Positions 55,201-64,000 of a stretch of 64,000 bases of DNA are shown here, piece by piece. Source of the stretch: Amoebophrya sp. A120 (taxonomy: Eukaryota > Sar > Dinophyceae > Syndiniales > Amoebophryaceae). Each line of letters starts with the position of its first letter. Positions within the stretch are counted from its first letter, which is position 1. The stretch spans positions 9,489,087 through 9,553,086 of the forward strand of contig CAJINV010000002.1 of assembly GCA_905178155.1 (NCBI GenBank), given 5' to 3'. The notes under the pieces were generated by a model, which did no database searches, was not told where the DNA came from, and worked only from the letters and a program-made list of their open reading frames with translations. The position numbers and the translations under genes are program-made.

Positions 55201-58200
55201 GCAGTTCCGTCCAGTGCTCGGGCGGCACCTCGTCCATCCACACCTCCCGGTCGACCACCCGCTCCAACGGCGTCAGGTCCTTGTTCGTCTTCAGGCGCCC
55301 GCCCATCATCTGTTGCAAGGCACGCTGCCCCGCGTCGTTGGTTTTCTTCGCGGACTTCTCAGCCAACAGCTTGGCCTCCTCGTCCTTTTTCTTCTTCTCC
55401 TCGGGCGAGATGTATTTCGCGACGGTTACTTCCTTCTCCTCCACCTTCAAAACGGACTCCGGAACTTCTTTGCCGAGCAGCTCCGGCTCGTCGACGACCT
55501 CGTCGATCTGCAGCTCTTTCAGGATGGACCGAATTCGGTCTATCTTCTCTTTGATGTGCGACATCACTTCCTGATAAAGTTTTTGGAGCATGAAAAAACG
55601 TATGCAAAAAGATGAAACTTCTTACAACCGTTATCATTTTTTTTTTCAGTCCGCCGAGAACAACTCATCTCGGACCCCCGCGACGCTTACAACCGACGCA
55701 GGATCAAAATCCGATCAAGCAGCTTCCACAGTAGCTAGAAGTGATATTAAAAAGCTGCACCTTAAAGAAGTACCTTCTTCGTGCCCTGGCACTTCCCGAA
55801 TTTCCGGTTGAAAGCTTTCTGCAGATCTGTGGAGAGGGTTTGCAACAGCACAATCTGGGTTTTTCTTCGCATGTTCGTCGTGAGTTCAAAGGGGGTGTAC
55901 ACCCGGTTTCTAACCGCCAGAGAGTCGTCCAGCTCCTTCTGCTCTGCTTCGGTCAGCTTCTTGCCCTGGAAAAGAACGCGTTGTTGAGTCAAGGCAAGAA
56001 CATTGACTACATCTTCTCAACAGTTGACAGCTTTTTCCGCGACGAAATTCAGAAATCTTTACATGCACATCTTCAGCGAAAGCTGAGTAGATACTTACAC
56101 TTCCAGACGAGGAAAAAAGTAGATTGATCCCTGCTATGTAGTACAACTCACTCTTTATACCTCCCCCGTCGTGGGCGAGTACAGATTTTCGTCACCTCCG
56201 TAGAAGTTGATAAAGTAGGCCCGGTCCATCCCGGGGGGCAGAAATTTGCCCGCGTCCAGATACCAGTCGTTGTCGACGTTCGCTTCCTCCTTTTCCAGCA
56301 GCTCTACGTCCCGCAGCTGCGCGATCATCCGGGTCCGCGAGCTCTCGCTCGCGTGCAGCTTCCGCTCGGGGTAGTTCGCGACGCTCTGCGGCCCCTGCAG
56401 GCTGGCGATCGTGCACCCGGGGGTCTTCATCGGCTGCCAGAACTCCTGCACCAGCCGCTTGCAGATCAGGTTCCGGGCCAGGTTTTCCCGCTCCACCCGA
56501 TCCCGGATGTCTTCGCACTGCTTGTCCGCCTTCTCCACCAAAAAGTCCCGCTCCTCGGTGTCGATGCAAAACTCGCCGCGGTCGAGCTTCTCGAGGTCGG
56601 GCGCCGACCCGTTGGCGGTGAGGAAGGACGAAAGTCGCTTCCTCAGATCTGTCAGCCCTGACTGCAGCTGCTGCCGTGCCTGTTCGTTCGCGGCAACCAC
56701 CGCCGGGTCCTCCTCGCCCACGGCCTCCGCCGCGCTCGCGGCGGCCGCCGCTGTTCGTCGTAGAAGCAATTGCAAATGGGAAGATCATCTTCTATGTACA
56801 TAAGAACCAATCCACGCGGCGTGCGCCGCGTGGGAAAAAATACAACAACTCTTCAGCGTAGGCCACATTTTAATGTTTAGCTCGAGTCTCTGTCAAATTT
56901 TGTCTGGCCTGAAAAATTTTCACGCTCGACTTCGTCGGCTCTAATAAAGTGGCCGCGTTTTGCTTTTCTCGAAGTGGCCAAATTCGGGAGAAGACAAAGA
57001 CGGCCAGCTTTTGGCTTCGCCTCTGGGGCCCAGACTAACGAACAAGCAACGAGGTCGCTTCTCGCTTTACAATAGTGGCCAGCTTTGGCGGCTTTTACTT
57101 CGGAGGCCCGGCCAGATCAGGAAGAAACCAGGAAAGAGCTCGCCTGTTGTCCGCTACCTAGCCAGCCCTCGCTTTTTGCCCTTACGAAAGCGGGCAGCTT
57201 TGGTTTCTTGACAAAGTGCCAGGCGCTTCTTGAGCGACAGGAATCGCGGCAGCAGTGCGCGAAGCATCTAAACGCGAACGAGGCCCAGCCGGGCTCTTTC
57301 CACACGGCGCGCTAGTCGAAGAAAACACTTTTTGAGTTTGCAAGCTTCAGAAAAGCTGCAGAAAACCTTCAGAAGATTTTTGGACCTTCAGAAGAGTCTC
57401 AACCTTCAGAAGGCCTTCAGGAAGGTTTTTTGACCTTCTGAAGGTGAAAAAATAGTGCGTCACTTTTTGCAATTTTTTTTGTCAAAAAATGCCATTTTTT
57501 TCATTGATTCGGCCTTCAGAAGGTTTTCAAAGCTCCACCTTCAGAAGATCAAAAACCTTCAGGAAGGTCAAAAATGGACAGCAGAAAAACCTTCAGAAGC
57601 TTTTGTGCATCAAAATTCTTCTGAAGGTTTCAAAAACCTTCAGGAAGGTCAAAAAGCTTCAGAAGGTCACCTTCTGAAGGTGCGAAAAAAAAAACTGTTT
57701 TTTTTGAAACAGGACCTGCATCCGTTTCGATTTTGTGTCTTTTTCAAAACTAACAGTCACTTTTGAACCTTCAGAAGATTTTTGAATTCTTCTGAAGGTT
57801 CTTCTGAAGAATTTTCTTCTGAAGGTTGTGGTGATTTTTTCCCTTACAGTCCTTCTATTAGTACGAATAGAAGTTTGCAGTTTTTCTTTTGCAGCTGTAG
57901 AAAAAAAAACAACTTGCAAGAGTTTCGACAGAAAGACTGAGACCGACGAGCGGCCAGAAGTTCCTACTTCCTAGTAGAAAAGCAACTTTAAGATTATACT
58001 CCAAACGGCCATCTCCGTCTCGCTTTCGCCCTTGGCTTCTACTGCGACATTTCTGCCGAGTTTCATGTCTTTCCAATCCTGTACGACGTAGCTCCCCTCG
58101 GTGACCACGTTGTCCACGCTGAACGTGCACACCTCGCTACTGGAGGTCATCAGCCCGTAGAACGACGAGCTGCTACTGCTCATCTGCGCCGCGAAGCTCC

Positions 58201-61200
58201 ATATCCCGCCGCCAAACGGGTCGGCAAGCTGGTACTTCCGTATCGGCATGCTTTTCTGCACCAGAATCACCACGCCGTCCATGGTGGCGGCCGCGAGGAG
58301 GGAACTGGTGATGCACCGCAGGCTCGATATTGGCTGTTCGTGCTCGACCAGGACCGCCTCGGCGACCACGGTCTCCTTCGTCAACACCGATGTGCTGCTT
58401 GTCGCCGGCGTGGCGTACGCGCCGGACGCGGGCCCCGGGAACAGCGAGGTGGTGACCAGAATCTTGGGCAATTCCGGCTCCTCCTCCGGTTTGGCGTTTT
58501 CGTCGTCCGTCCCTCCGGGTGCAGCGGATTCCTCGCCGGCCTCCGCGGCGGGTGGTTCCCCGGTCGGCTCGGCCGCGGCGGATGCAGCCAGTTCCTGCTC
58601 CCGCTGCAGCAAAAGCGCCTTCACCTTTTCTTGCGCGGACAGAATTTCCGAAAAGGACAGCGAGCTGACCACGCCGTTGCAGTAGCCGACGTAGATCGTG
58701 TCCGGGTCCGCATTTGACATGGCGACCGAACACGGCTCGGCGCCGAGTTGCACGGGCGTAACGACCACTTTTTCCAAGAACCCGGTCTCCACGTTGCAGC
58801 TGCTGGTCGCCTCTTGCGTTGTCTTCCACGTCCAGAGCCGGTTACTGGCGGAGAGACTACTCGCGTAGGTCGCCGTTCCGACGGCCGCACACGTGCTGCT
58901 GAACGAATGATCGAGGGGAAAAAAAAAGCTACGCGCGACTCGTGGGAGCTTCTGTCATGCAAAGTAAGTTGTAAAAGTACCACATTTGCGTTTCCGTCTT
59001 GGCTAAGTGCCTGAAGATGAAGCCACAAGAAGAGACCATCGTGAAGATGTCGTCTACGAACGTCGACTGTTTTCAGCACAACTTTCCTTTCTATTATGAA
59101 TTAACGTTCCGCCAGCTATTTAATCAGACGAGCTATGCTAGCAAATTTTTCGCCTGATACGCGTCGGAACTGGCGGATGCGACGTCCTCCACAGCGCAGG
59201 AGTCCAGTTCCACCCCATCTGGGTCGGTGCCCAGCGGTATTTTGCCGTAACACTTCAGCGCCTTTTTGTCCTCGACCGCGATTGCGAACAGGCTGCACCC
59301 CTTCACACTGTCAAAGGCCGACGCCAGCAACAGATTCCCGGTGCTGTTCCAGGCGAGTTGGGCGGAGAAGCCGAAGGACGCGAGCCGCACTGTGTCGAGC
59401 GTCTCGCAGTTCCCGCTCGGAAGCAGCTTCAGCACCCGGATCACGCCAGACTCGGTGCCGACCAGAAGGCTGCTGTTGGCCCCGTCCGCCGCGAGCGGCG
59501 CGATGGTGTTGATCCCGTAGGGCAGACGGACGGTCTTGACCGCCCCGCTCTGCGCCACGCTCTGGATCAGCCCGGTCTCATCCGCCGTTACGAAAGAATT
59601 GTCCGCGTCGTGTGGGTATGGAGTGGAAATAAAGCTGAATTTCTGTTGTACTCGTACAACATCGCTGAGTAAACTTAGGTCAGAACTCACCTCGTCAACC
59701 GATCGTGCGCTGCAATTATTTCTGCAATTTTTACATAGCATGACGAATGCAACAGAATACAACTTCTTTTCCAACGCATAAGAGGAAGCAGCTCGCGGTG
59801 ATGAAGTTGACGTGGCACTTGGAGAGAAATTTCCAGTCCAGTGCTAGCTCTTCGGCTTCGCCAAGGATGTCTTCTTCCAATTTTCGTGCGACCTCGTCGA
59901 GCTCCGGCTGCGTCAGCAGGGAGAACTTGAACAAGGCCCCGGACGCGGTGGTGACGAGCGCGAACGAGTAGTCCGGGTTGGGCTGCAAACTGGTCACCGA
60001 CCCGGAGGCCGCCAGTTCCGGGGACGCGGCACTGTCGCTGATGTAGCACATGCGGAACAAGTCGGACAAGTTGTTCAAGTTATTCTCCTATGCATTGGAA
60101 ATATGTCTGGGTCTGGAAACTTGTAATGCACGTCAGTGAATACTAAGCACTCTCACTAAGCACTCTGAGAGTGCTTAGTATTCACTGACTCTCAGAGTGC
60201 TTAGTATTCACGACTCTGTAATGCAGCGCCAAGCATGACAGATTTTTTCGTCGCGTTGTGTTGCGTACTCCGCACGAGAAACTGCATTTCTGCATGACAG
60301 GCAGAGGGAACTGTTCGTGGCCACGCAACACAGAGTCATGCCAGACAAGCATGACAAATCTCGCAGTCTTCCAGACCCAGACATATTTGCATGTCATATC
60401 TCCTCCTCCGCGTCGTACAGCCAGTACACGAAGTACTGCTTCTATGCAAGAAAAAAACTGTGTAAGTGTAACTCTGTAATGCAGAACATGCAACAGAGTT
60501 ACACCTGTCATGCCAGACAGCCATGTAGTCCTGTCTTCCTGTGTGTTTTGCCTTACAATCCACGCATGACAGGTTTTCTCTGTCATGTAAAGCAAATTTG
60601 TGATGCTGCCAGCCAAAGAAAGTTACACTAACACAGTTTTTTTCTTGGATAGCTTCGTGTTGCCGTTCGGCAGCGCCACCTCGTGCGTGGCGACCAGGAA
60701 GGAGGACATGAACATCAGGTTCGTCACGTAGCTATCCTATGTAAAAACGTCCCCACACCAGAGTCAAGGGATCTCGCAACACAAATCGAGAAATTTTGGG
60801 GGTCCAGCATGACAAGTTCGTCTCTGTATTGTAGTGCAGTTTAGCAAGCACAGCCGCAACACAAATCCATCTACTCATCCTGTCGACAGCATTACAAAGC
60901 GCAAAACGCGATTGAAAATGCCTCTCATGTGGATGCGCACTACAAATCTTCCTGTAGCTGCAAATCTGCATGACAACTCTAGGGTGGGTACATTTTTGCT
61001 CAGGATAGTAGCCGTTCACCAGCCGCTCGTCCTCGACGGCCGAGAGCGAGCGCCACGTGTACAAAATCATCCCGGTGTTATGGAGTGTAAAAATGTCTGG
61101 GTCTGGAAACTTGTCATGCTGACTGGCGTAGCATGAGGAGGCCACAAGTACTAGCTCAGCATGACAAATTTCTGAGCTTGTAGGTGTTGCCTATTCTGCA

Positions 61201-62503
61201 TGACAAACTGCGTCTCCGCATGACAGAGAAAAACGTCTCTTGGGCAATGTGCATGACAGATTTAAGAGTCATGCCAGACAAGCATGACAAACATGCATTC
61301 TTCCAGACCCAGACATTTTTACATTTGATAGGTGTCCTTGCACAGCAACAACACCGCGTTGCGCGTCGAAACCAGGAACCGACCTCGCGGCGTCCACGTG
61401 TACCTGAGAAGTAGAGCGCGTCGTCGGGGTATTGACTAACTTCTATTAAAGTGGCACAAGTATGTTTGTACTAGATTCCACTTTTCCACACTGAAGGAGA
61501 CCGCAGATTGCACAAACCAAGCGACTAAACAAGTGGGTGCGCTTCCTTGCGGCCCCGTTGACGTCGGCTAAAAGTAAAAACAAAACCCTGTATCAGTACC
61601 CTTCGAGCGGTGCGAGCATCTCGGAATCGCCCAACTCCGGGATGCTGTTATCGCAGATGGTGACGATGTAACGCTTGAACCGCCGGGCTATACGCACCAG
61701 CTGGCACACTCGCCGGGCGCTGTTGCAGAGAAATACTCGGTCCTTGTCCAGCGGCGAAACGAAAAGCCGGTCCACCTGGTACCGCTGCAGCGCAGTTACG
61801 TTTTCACATCCGGGGAGCAAGCTGCCGTCCGCCGTGCTGTAGATCAGCAGCTTCGTGGCGGTCCTGTTTTGGTTTTTCTCTTTTGCAGAAGCTCTACCTT
61901 TACCTTTAGTACTTGGAAAAGTGAATACTAAAAATGCAACGTGGTTGCGCAACCTCCAGCCAAAGACGAACTAAACCGGAGATGGCTGACGAGCGACTTC
62001 TGCATGCATAGTGTATGTTTGGCCACGGAATTGCCGCTCCCGAGTTCATCTCACACGAGGGCACTTGCCGGACGAGAAGCAACCGCAACCAACGAACCGG
62101 ATAACATCAAATCAGCAATTCCAAATCCTTACGAGCTTTTCCCCAGCGCAAAGAGCCTGGATGCGCAGGCGGAAAATTGTAGGTCGGGGATATCGAGCTC
62201 CGCCGCTTTTGGGATGACGAACTCGAGAGCACGGTTTTTGAAAACGTAGATGCAGGGAAAGATGCCGCTGGTCGCCAGCGCGACGTAGGGACCGGTCGCG
62301 GCGAGGCATTTCGCGGCAAAAACGCCCTCGGGGAGGGGCACGAACTCCCGAGTCTCCGTCGCGGTATCGAAAAAGCACAGGTGCCGCCCCGCAACGTACA
62401 CAACCGTGCTGGTGCCGCAGAAGGCACAGCTCAGCAAGCTCGGCGTGCTGGTGTAGTGCAGCGCCGCACTCGTGAAGATGCTCTTGGGCGCCGTCATTTC
62501 CAA
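52245..62503 (-). CDS. CFAP43: CFAP43-like axonemal protein (WD-repeat plus coiled coil)
   Basis: About 16 exons spanning 10 kb; sum near 1,880 codons (human CFAP43 is ~1,665). First exons 62503-62133, 61911-61600 and 61403-61331 join at clean GT-AG sites or introner TSDs in frame. The N-terminal half is beta-propeller-like (SCAFCGTSTVVYVAGRHLCF, YTWTPRGRFLVSTRNAVLLL, LSASNRLWTWKTT, DTIYVGYCNGVVSSL). The C-terminal half is coiled coil and carries blocks I associate with CFAP43: EFCIDTEERDFLVEKAD with RLVQEFWQPMKTPG; DWYLDAGKFLPPGMDR; RVYTPFELTTNMRRKTQ; RALQQMMGGRL, WTELQQQLYVEYEARCAALA and ELTKLRAEVLELKKNFEDKL; and a final LRQKTFPSFV. CFAP43 is a flagellar axoneme protein (tether/tether-head complex with CFAP44), so a flagellated stage is implied. 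Introns mix GT-AG, six introners and two repeat-filled introns. Confidence 0.85.
53235..53835 (-). repeat. 16-bp tandem repeat array inside a CFAP43 intron
   Basis: Core from about 53330 to 53760. The unit GAGCGCACTACTTAAG is tandem and near perfect at 53400-53480, then degenerates into GTTAATCAGCGCACTACTTA variants. It fills the intron between the exon ending IMVQLKQ and the one beginning with GQVEVPPAAV. No coding potential and no terminal inverted repeats. Confidence 0.9.
54722..54983. mobile_element. Introner, family F1, decayed TSD AACAG/TACAG
   Basis: 262-bp element with TATCAAATGCAAAAATGTC / TATCAAATGTAAAAATGTC termini. Flanks AACAG and TACAG agree at four of five bases. Removal gives IYIIRLFLALLQAVEDQ in the CFAP43 coiled coil. 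Its interior is inverted relative to 35447-35712. Confidence 0.9.
56760..57960 (-). repeat. Repeat-filled CFAP43 intron with CCTTCAGAAGG near-palindrome array
   Basis: About 1.2 kb separating the WD and coiled-coil coding parts. From about 57345 to 57835 the word CCTTCAGAAGG or its complement CCTTCTGAAGG recurs some 20 times, separated by T- or A-rich spacers. The left part (56880-57300) has looser repeats of GTGGCCAGCTTT-like words. Adjacent copies in opposite orientation could form hairpins. No gene is seen within it. Confidence 0.85.
60089..60398. mobile_element. Introner, family F1 with internal hairpin, TSD TCTCC
   Basis: 310-bp element with TATGCATTGGAAATATGTC and inverted TATGACATGCAAATATGTC ends, TSD TCTCC (60084-60088, 60399-60403). 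Removal gives YDAEEENNLNNLSDLF. It carries an extra internal inverted repeat built from GTGAATACTAAGCACTCT (60137-60214), absent from other copies. Confidence 0.93.
60443..60651. mobile_element. Introner, family F7 (AAAAACTGTGT..GTGTAACT), TSD GCTTC
   Basis: 209-bp element, ends TATGCAAGAAAAAAACTGTG and inverted TATCCAAGAAAAAAACTGTG, then AGTGTAACT at both sides. TSD is GCTTC (60438-60442, 60652-60656). Removal gives PNGNTKQYFVYWLYDAEE in CFAP43. It leaves a ~44-bp exon next to the introner at 60089. Confidence 0.93.
60733..61007. mobile_element. Introner, family F3, TSD GTAGC
   Basis: 275-bp element with TATCCTATGTAAAAACGTCC and inverted TATCCTGAGCAAAAATGTAC ends, TSD GTAGC (60728-60732, 61008-61012). 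Removal gives ERLVNGYVTNLMFMSSF. Confidence 0.93.
61079..61330. mobile_element. Introner, family F1, TSD GGTGT
   Basis: 252-bp element with TATGGAGTGTAAAAATGTC and inverted TATCAAATGTAAAAATGTC ends, TSD GGTGT (61074-61078, 61331-61335). Removal gives VLLLCKDTGMILYTWRS. The interior is close to 17221-17472 and inverted relative to 15426-15677. Confidence 0.94.
61404..61599 (-). other. Canonical GT-AG intron in CFAP43
   Basis: 196-bp intron with donor GAAGG|GTACTGAT and acceptor CTTCTCAG|GTACACG. Joining gives LEGYTWTPRGRF in frame. It has no terminal inverted repeat or duplication. Confidence 0.85.
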
Positions 62504-63480
62504 AACGGGAGAGGATGCACAGATCCTAGTTGTACACTTCTGCTCCTAGAACCACATCCTGCCTGCCTTCTCTGGAACGCGAGGCCCGCGCGCCATGCTG
62601 CTGCCTTGTTGCAATACGGATTCGACAGTATCAAATTGCTTTTGTTTTCTTCCTCATGCGAAGCAGCGATATATCTATCACGTTTAAAAATATTCCAGTG
62701 GACTTCTGCAGTTGCGCGCTTTTCGCTGGGGATTGACGCAGTGAAATGTTCGGAATACGGCGTGGAGTAGAAGTTAGAGAGACCAGGGACTTGAAGTGAG
62801 CCCACAGATCAGAGTGCGTAGTTTTGTCAACGATTAGAAACAGAGAAGGCATGAACGAGCAGCACGAGAATGCAAGGCCCTTCTTGTTCAACGAGACGAC
62901 AACGCCAAGGCGCGACGATGTACAGCCTCTCCTCTCACTTCTCGCGCTCCTACAACAGGTTCTCCACGACAGTGGTTCACGTTTCGCTCAGCACCCTCTA
63001 GCTCGCTCTCGAGTTTTGAAGTCACGATAAGTTCATCAAATAGAGACGACGCAGGACGCAAATAAATAAAAGTAGCAAGCGATAGATTACAAGCAGGAGG
63101 TGGGATGCACGATGGTAACCGCATAAAACTAAACGGAAACGGACCGAGCCGTTTCCGCGTCTTCTGGCGCAGCCACATTTTCGGCTTCCCGGTATCGGCC
63201 ACGGCTCCCGGGTATCGGCGATCTCCGGCCGCCGAGAGCAGAGTGCTTTTGCCTCCCGCCCTCGCATGCAAGCGGCGATGGGAGAGTGCGACAGGGTCCG
63301 TGTGGGAAGCACCCGGAAAGACTACCCGCGGTGGCTGTTATCATACTGCGCACGCCGCCCCGGAGCCCCAACCACACGACAGGCCGGATGTCTGCCCGTG
63401 TAGGATCAGGAAAAGCGCGCGCTCTACTGAAATCGCACGACCGCGGTGGGCCTACGAACAGGCCGGAGGCTCAAAAGAGA
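62504..63480. other. Intergenic interval upstream of CFAP43
   Basis: About 1 kb with short frames on both strands and no motifs. It must contain the CFAP43 transcript start or trans-splice acceptor; no specific element can be identified. Confidence 0.45.
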
Positions 63481-64000
63481 GCCGGGACCAGGTGCTAAGG
63501 AGCACCGGGACCCGGTGCTGCGGAGCGCCGGGACCCGGTGCGGAGGAGCGCCGGGACCAGGTGCCGAGGAGCGCCGGGACCCGATGCTGAGGAGCGCCGG
63601 GACCCGGTGCTGCGGAGCGCCGGGACCCGGTGCTGAGGGGCGCCGGGACCCGGGCGGAGGAGCGCCGGGGCCGGCACTACGAATTGCAAAAAGGAGCGCC
63701 GGGACCAGGTGCTAAGGAGCGCCGGGACCCGGTGCTGAAGAGCGCCGGGACCGGGACTACAAATTGCAAAAAGGAGCGCCGGGACCAGGTGCTAAGGAGC
63801 GCGGGGACCCGGTGCTGCGGAGCGCCGGGACCCGGTGCTGAGGAGCGCCGGGACCGGGAGTACAAATTGCAAAAAGGAGCGCCGGGGCCAGGTGCTAAGG
63901 AGCGCCGGGACCCGGTGCTGAGGAGCGCCGGGGCCGGTGCTGCGGAGCGCCGGGACCAGGTGCCGAGGAGCGCCGGGACCCGATGCTGAGGAGCGAAGGG
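63480..64000. repeat. GC-rich minisatellite at the right edge (~21-22-bp unit)
   Basis: Tandem units of GAGCGCCGGGACCCGGTGCT with variants (GACCAGGTGC, GCCGGTGC) run to the window edge. An interspersed linker, ACAAATTGCAAAAAGGAGCG, recurs about every 110 bp (near 63680, 63760, 63865), giving a higher-order period. Frames on both strands stay open because of composition and should not be read as genes. Confidence 0.92.

Noticed and set aside
63105-64000. Plus-strand open frames of 161, 119 and 89 codons
   Set aside because: Composition artefact of the right-edge minisatellite; the opposite strand is equally open.

Overview
This window looks like nuclear DNA of an alveolate, most likely a dinoflagellate with a compact genome (Amoebophrya/Syndiniales-like). 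The taxon is an inference. It rests on four things: all ten recognisable protein genes lie on the minus strand, as in dinoflagellate unidirectional gene arrays; spacing can be very tight (60 bp between two genes); introns include canonical GT-AG ones; and at least 23 further introns are mobile 'introner' elements with terminal inverted repeats and 5-bp target-site duplications, which cannot be spliced as GT-AG.

Layout, left to right. 1-750: no gene seen. 753-2040: short duplications and a GC-rich ~89-bp minisatellite. 2265-4778: ionotropic glutamate receptor-like channel. 5771-19518: one giant gene. Removing nine introners and one GT-AG intron leaves an exact open frame of 3,757 codons. It encodes all seven tryptophan-synthesis activities plus DAHP synthase, in the order TrpE(N)-[DAHP synthase]-TrpE(C)-TrpG-TrpA-TrpF-TrpB-TrpD-TrpC, with the DAHP synthase inserted inside the TrpE catalytic domain. 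20681-22147: MTH1-like Nudix hydrolase. 22208-26173: probable SAM-dependent methyltransferase. 27539-31504: large secretory or low-complexity protein with two PAM2-like motifs. 32977-33636: small hypothetical protein. 34518-40566: LanC-like (LANCL) protein whose zinc ligands appear to be lost. 43678-48315: single-pass membrane protein of unknown function. 49122-51092: multi-pass membrane protein of unknown function. 52245-62503: the axonemal protein CFAP43 (WD repeats plus coiled coil). 62504-64000: intergenic DNA ending in a GC-rich minisatellite.

The tryptophan gene forms a self-contained system. One polypeptide of about 3,756 residues would carry the committed shikimate step (DAHP synthase) and every step from chorismate to tryptophan, although the intermediate shikimate-to-chorismate enzymes are not in this window. 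The other genes do not form an obvious pathway with it. The introners fall into seven terminal-repeat families. All share the form TSD-TAT...ATA-TSD, and their interiors use a common vocabulary (GCATGACAA / TTGTCATGC). They interrupt coding exons in either orientation and, when removed with one TSD copy, restore conserved protein motifs exactly.
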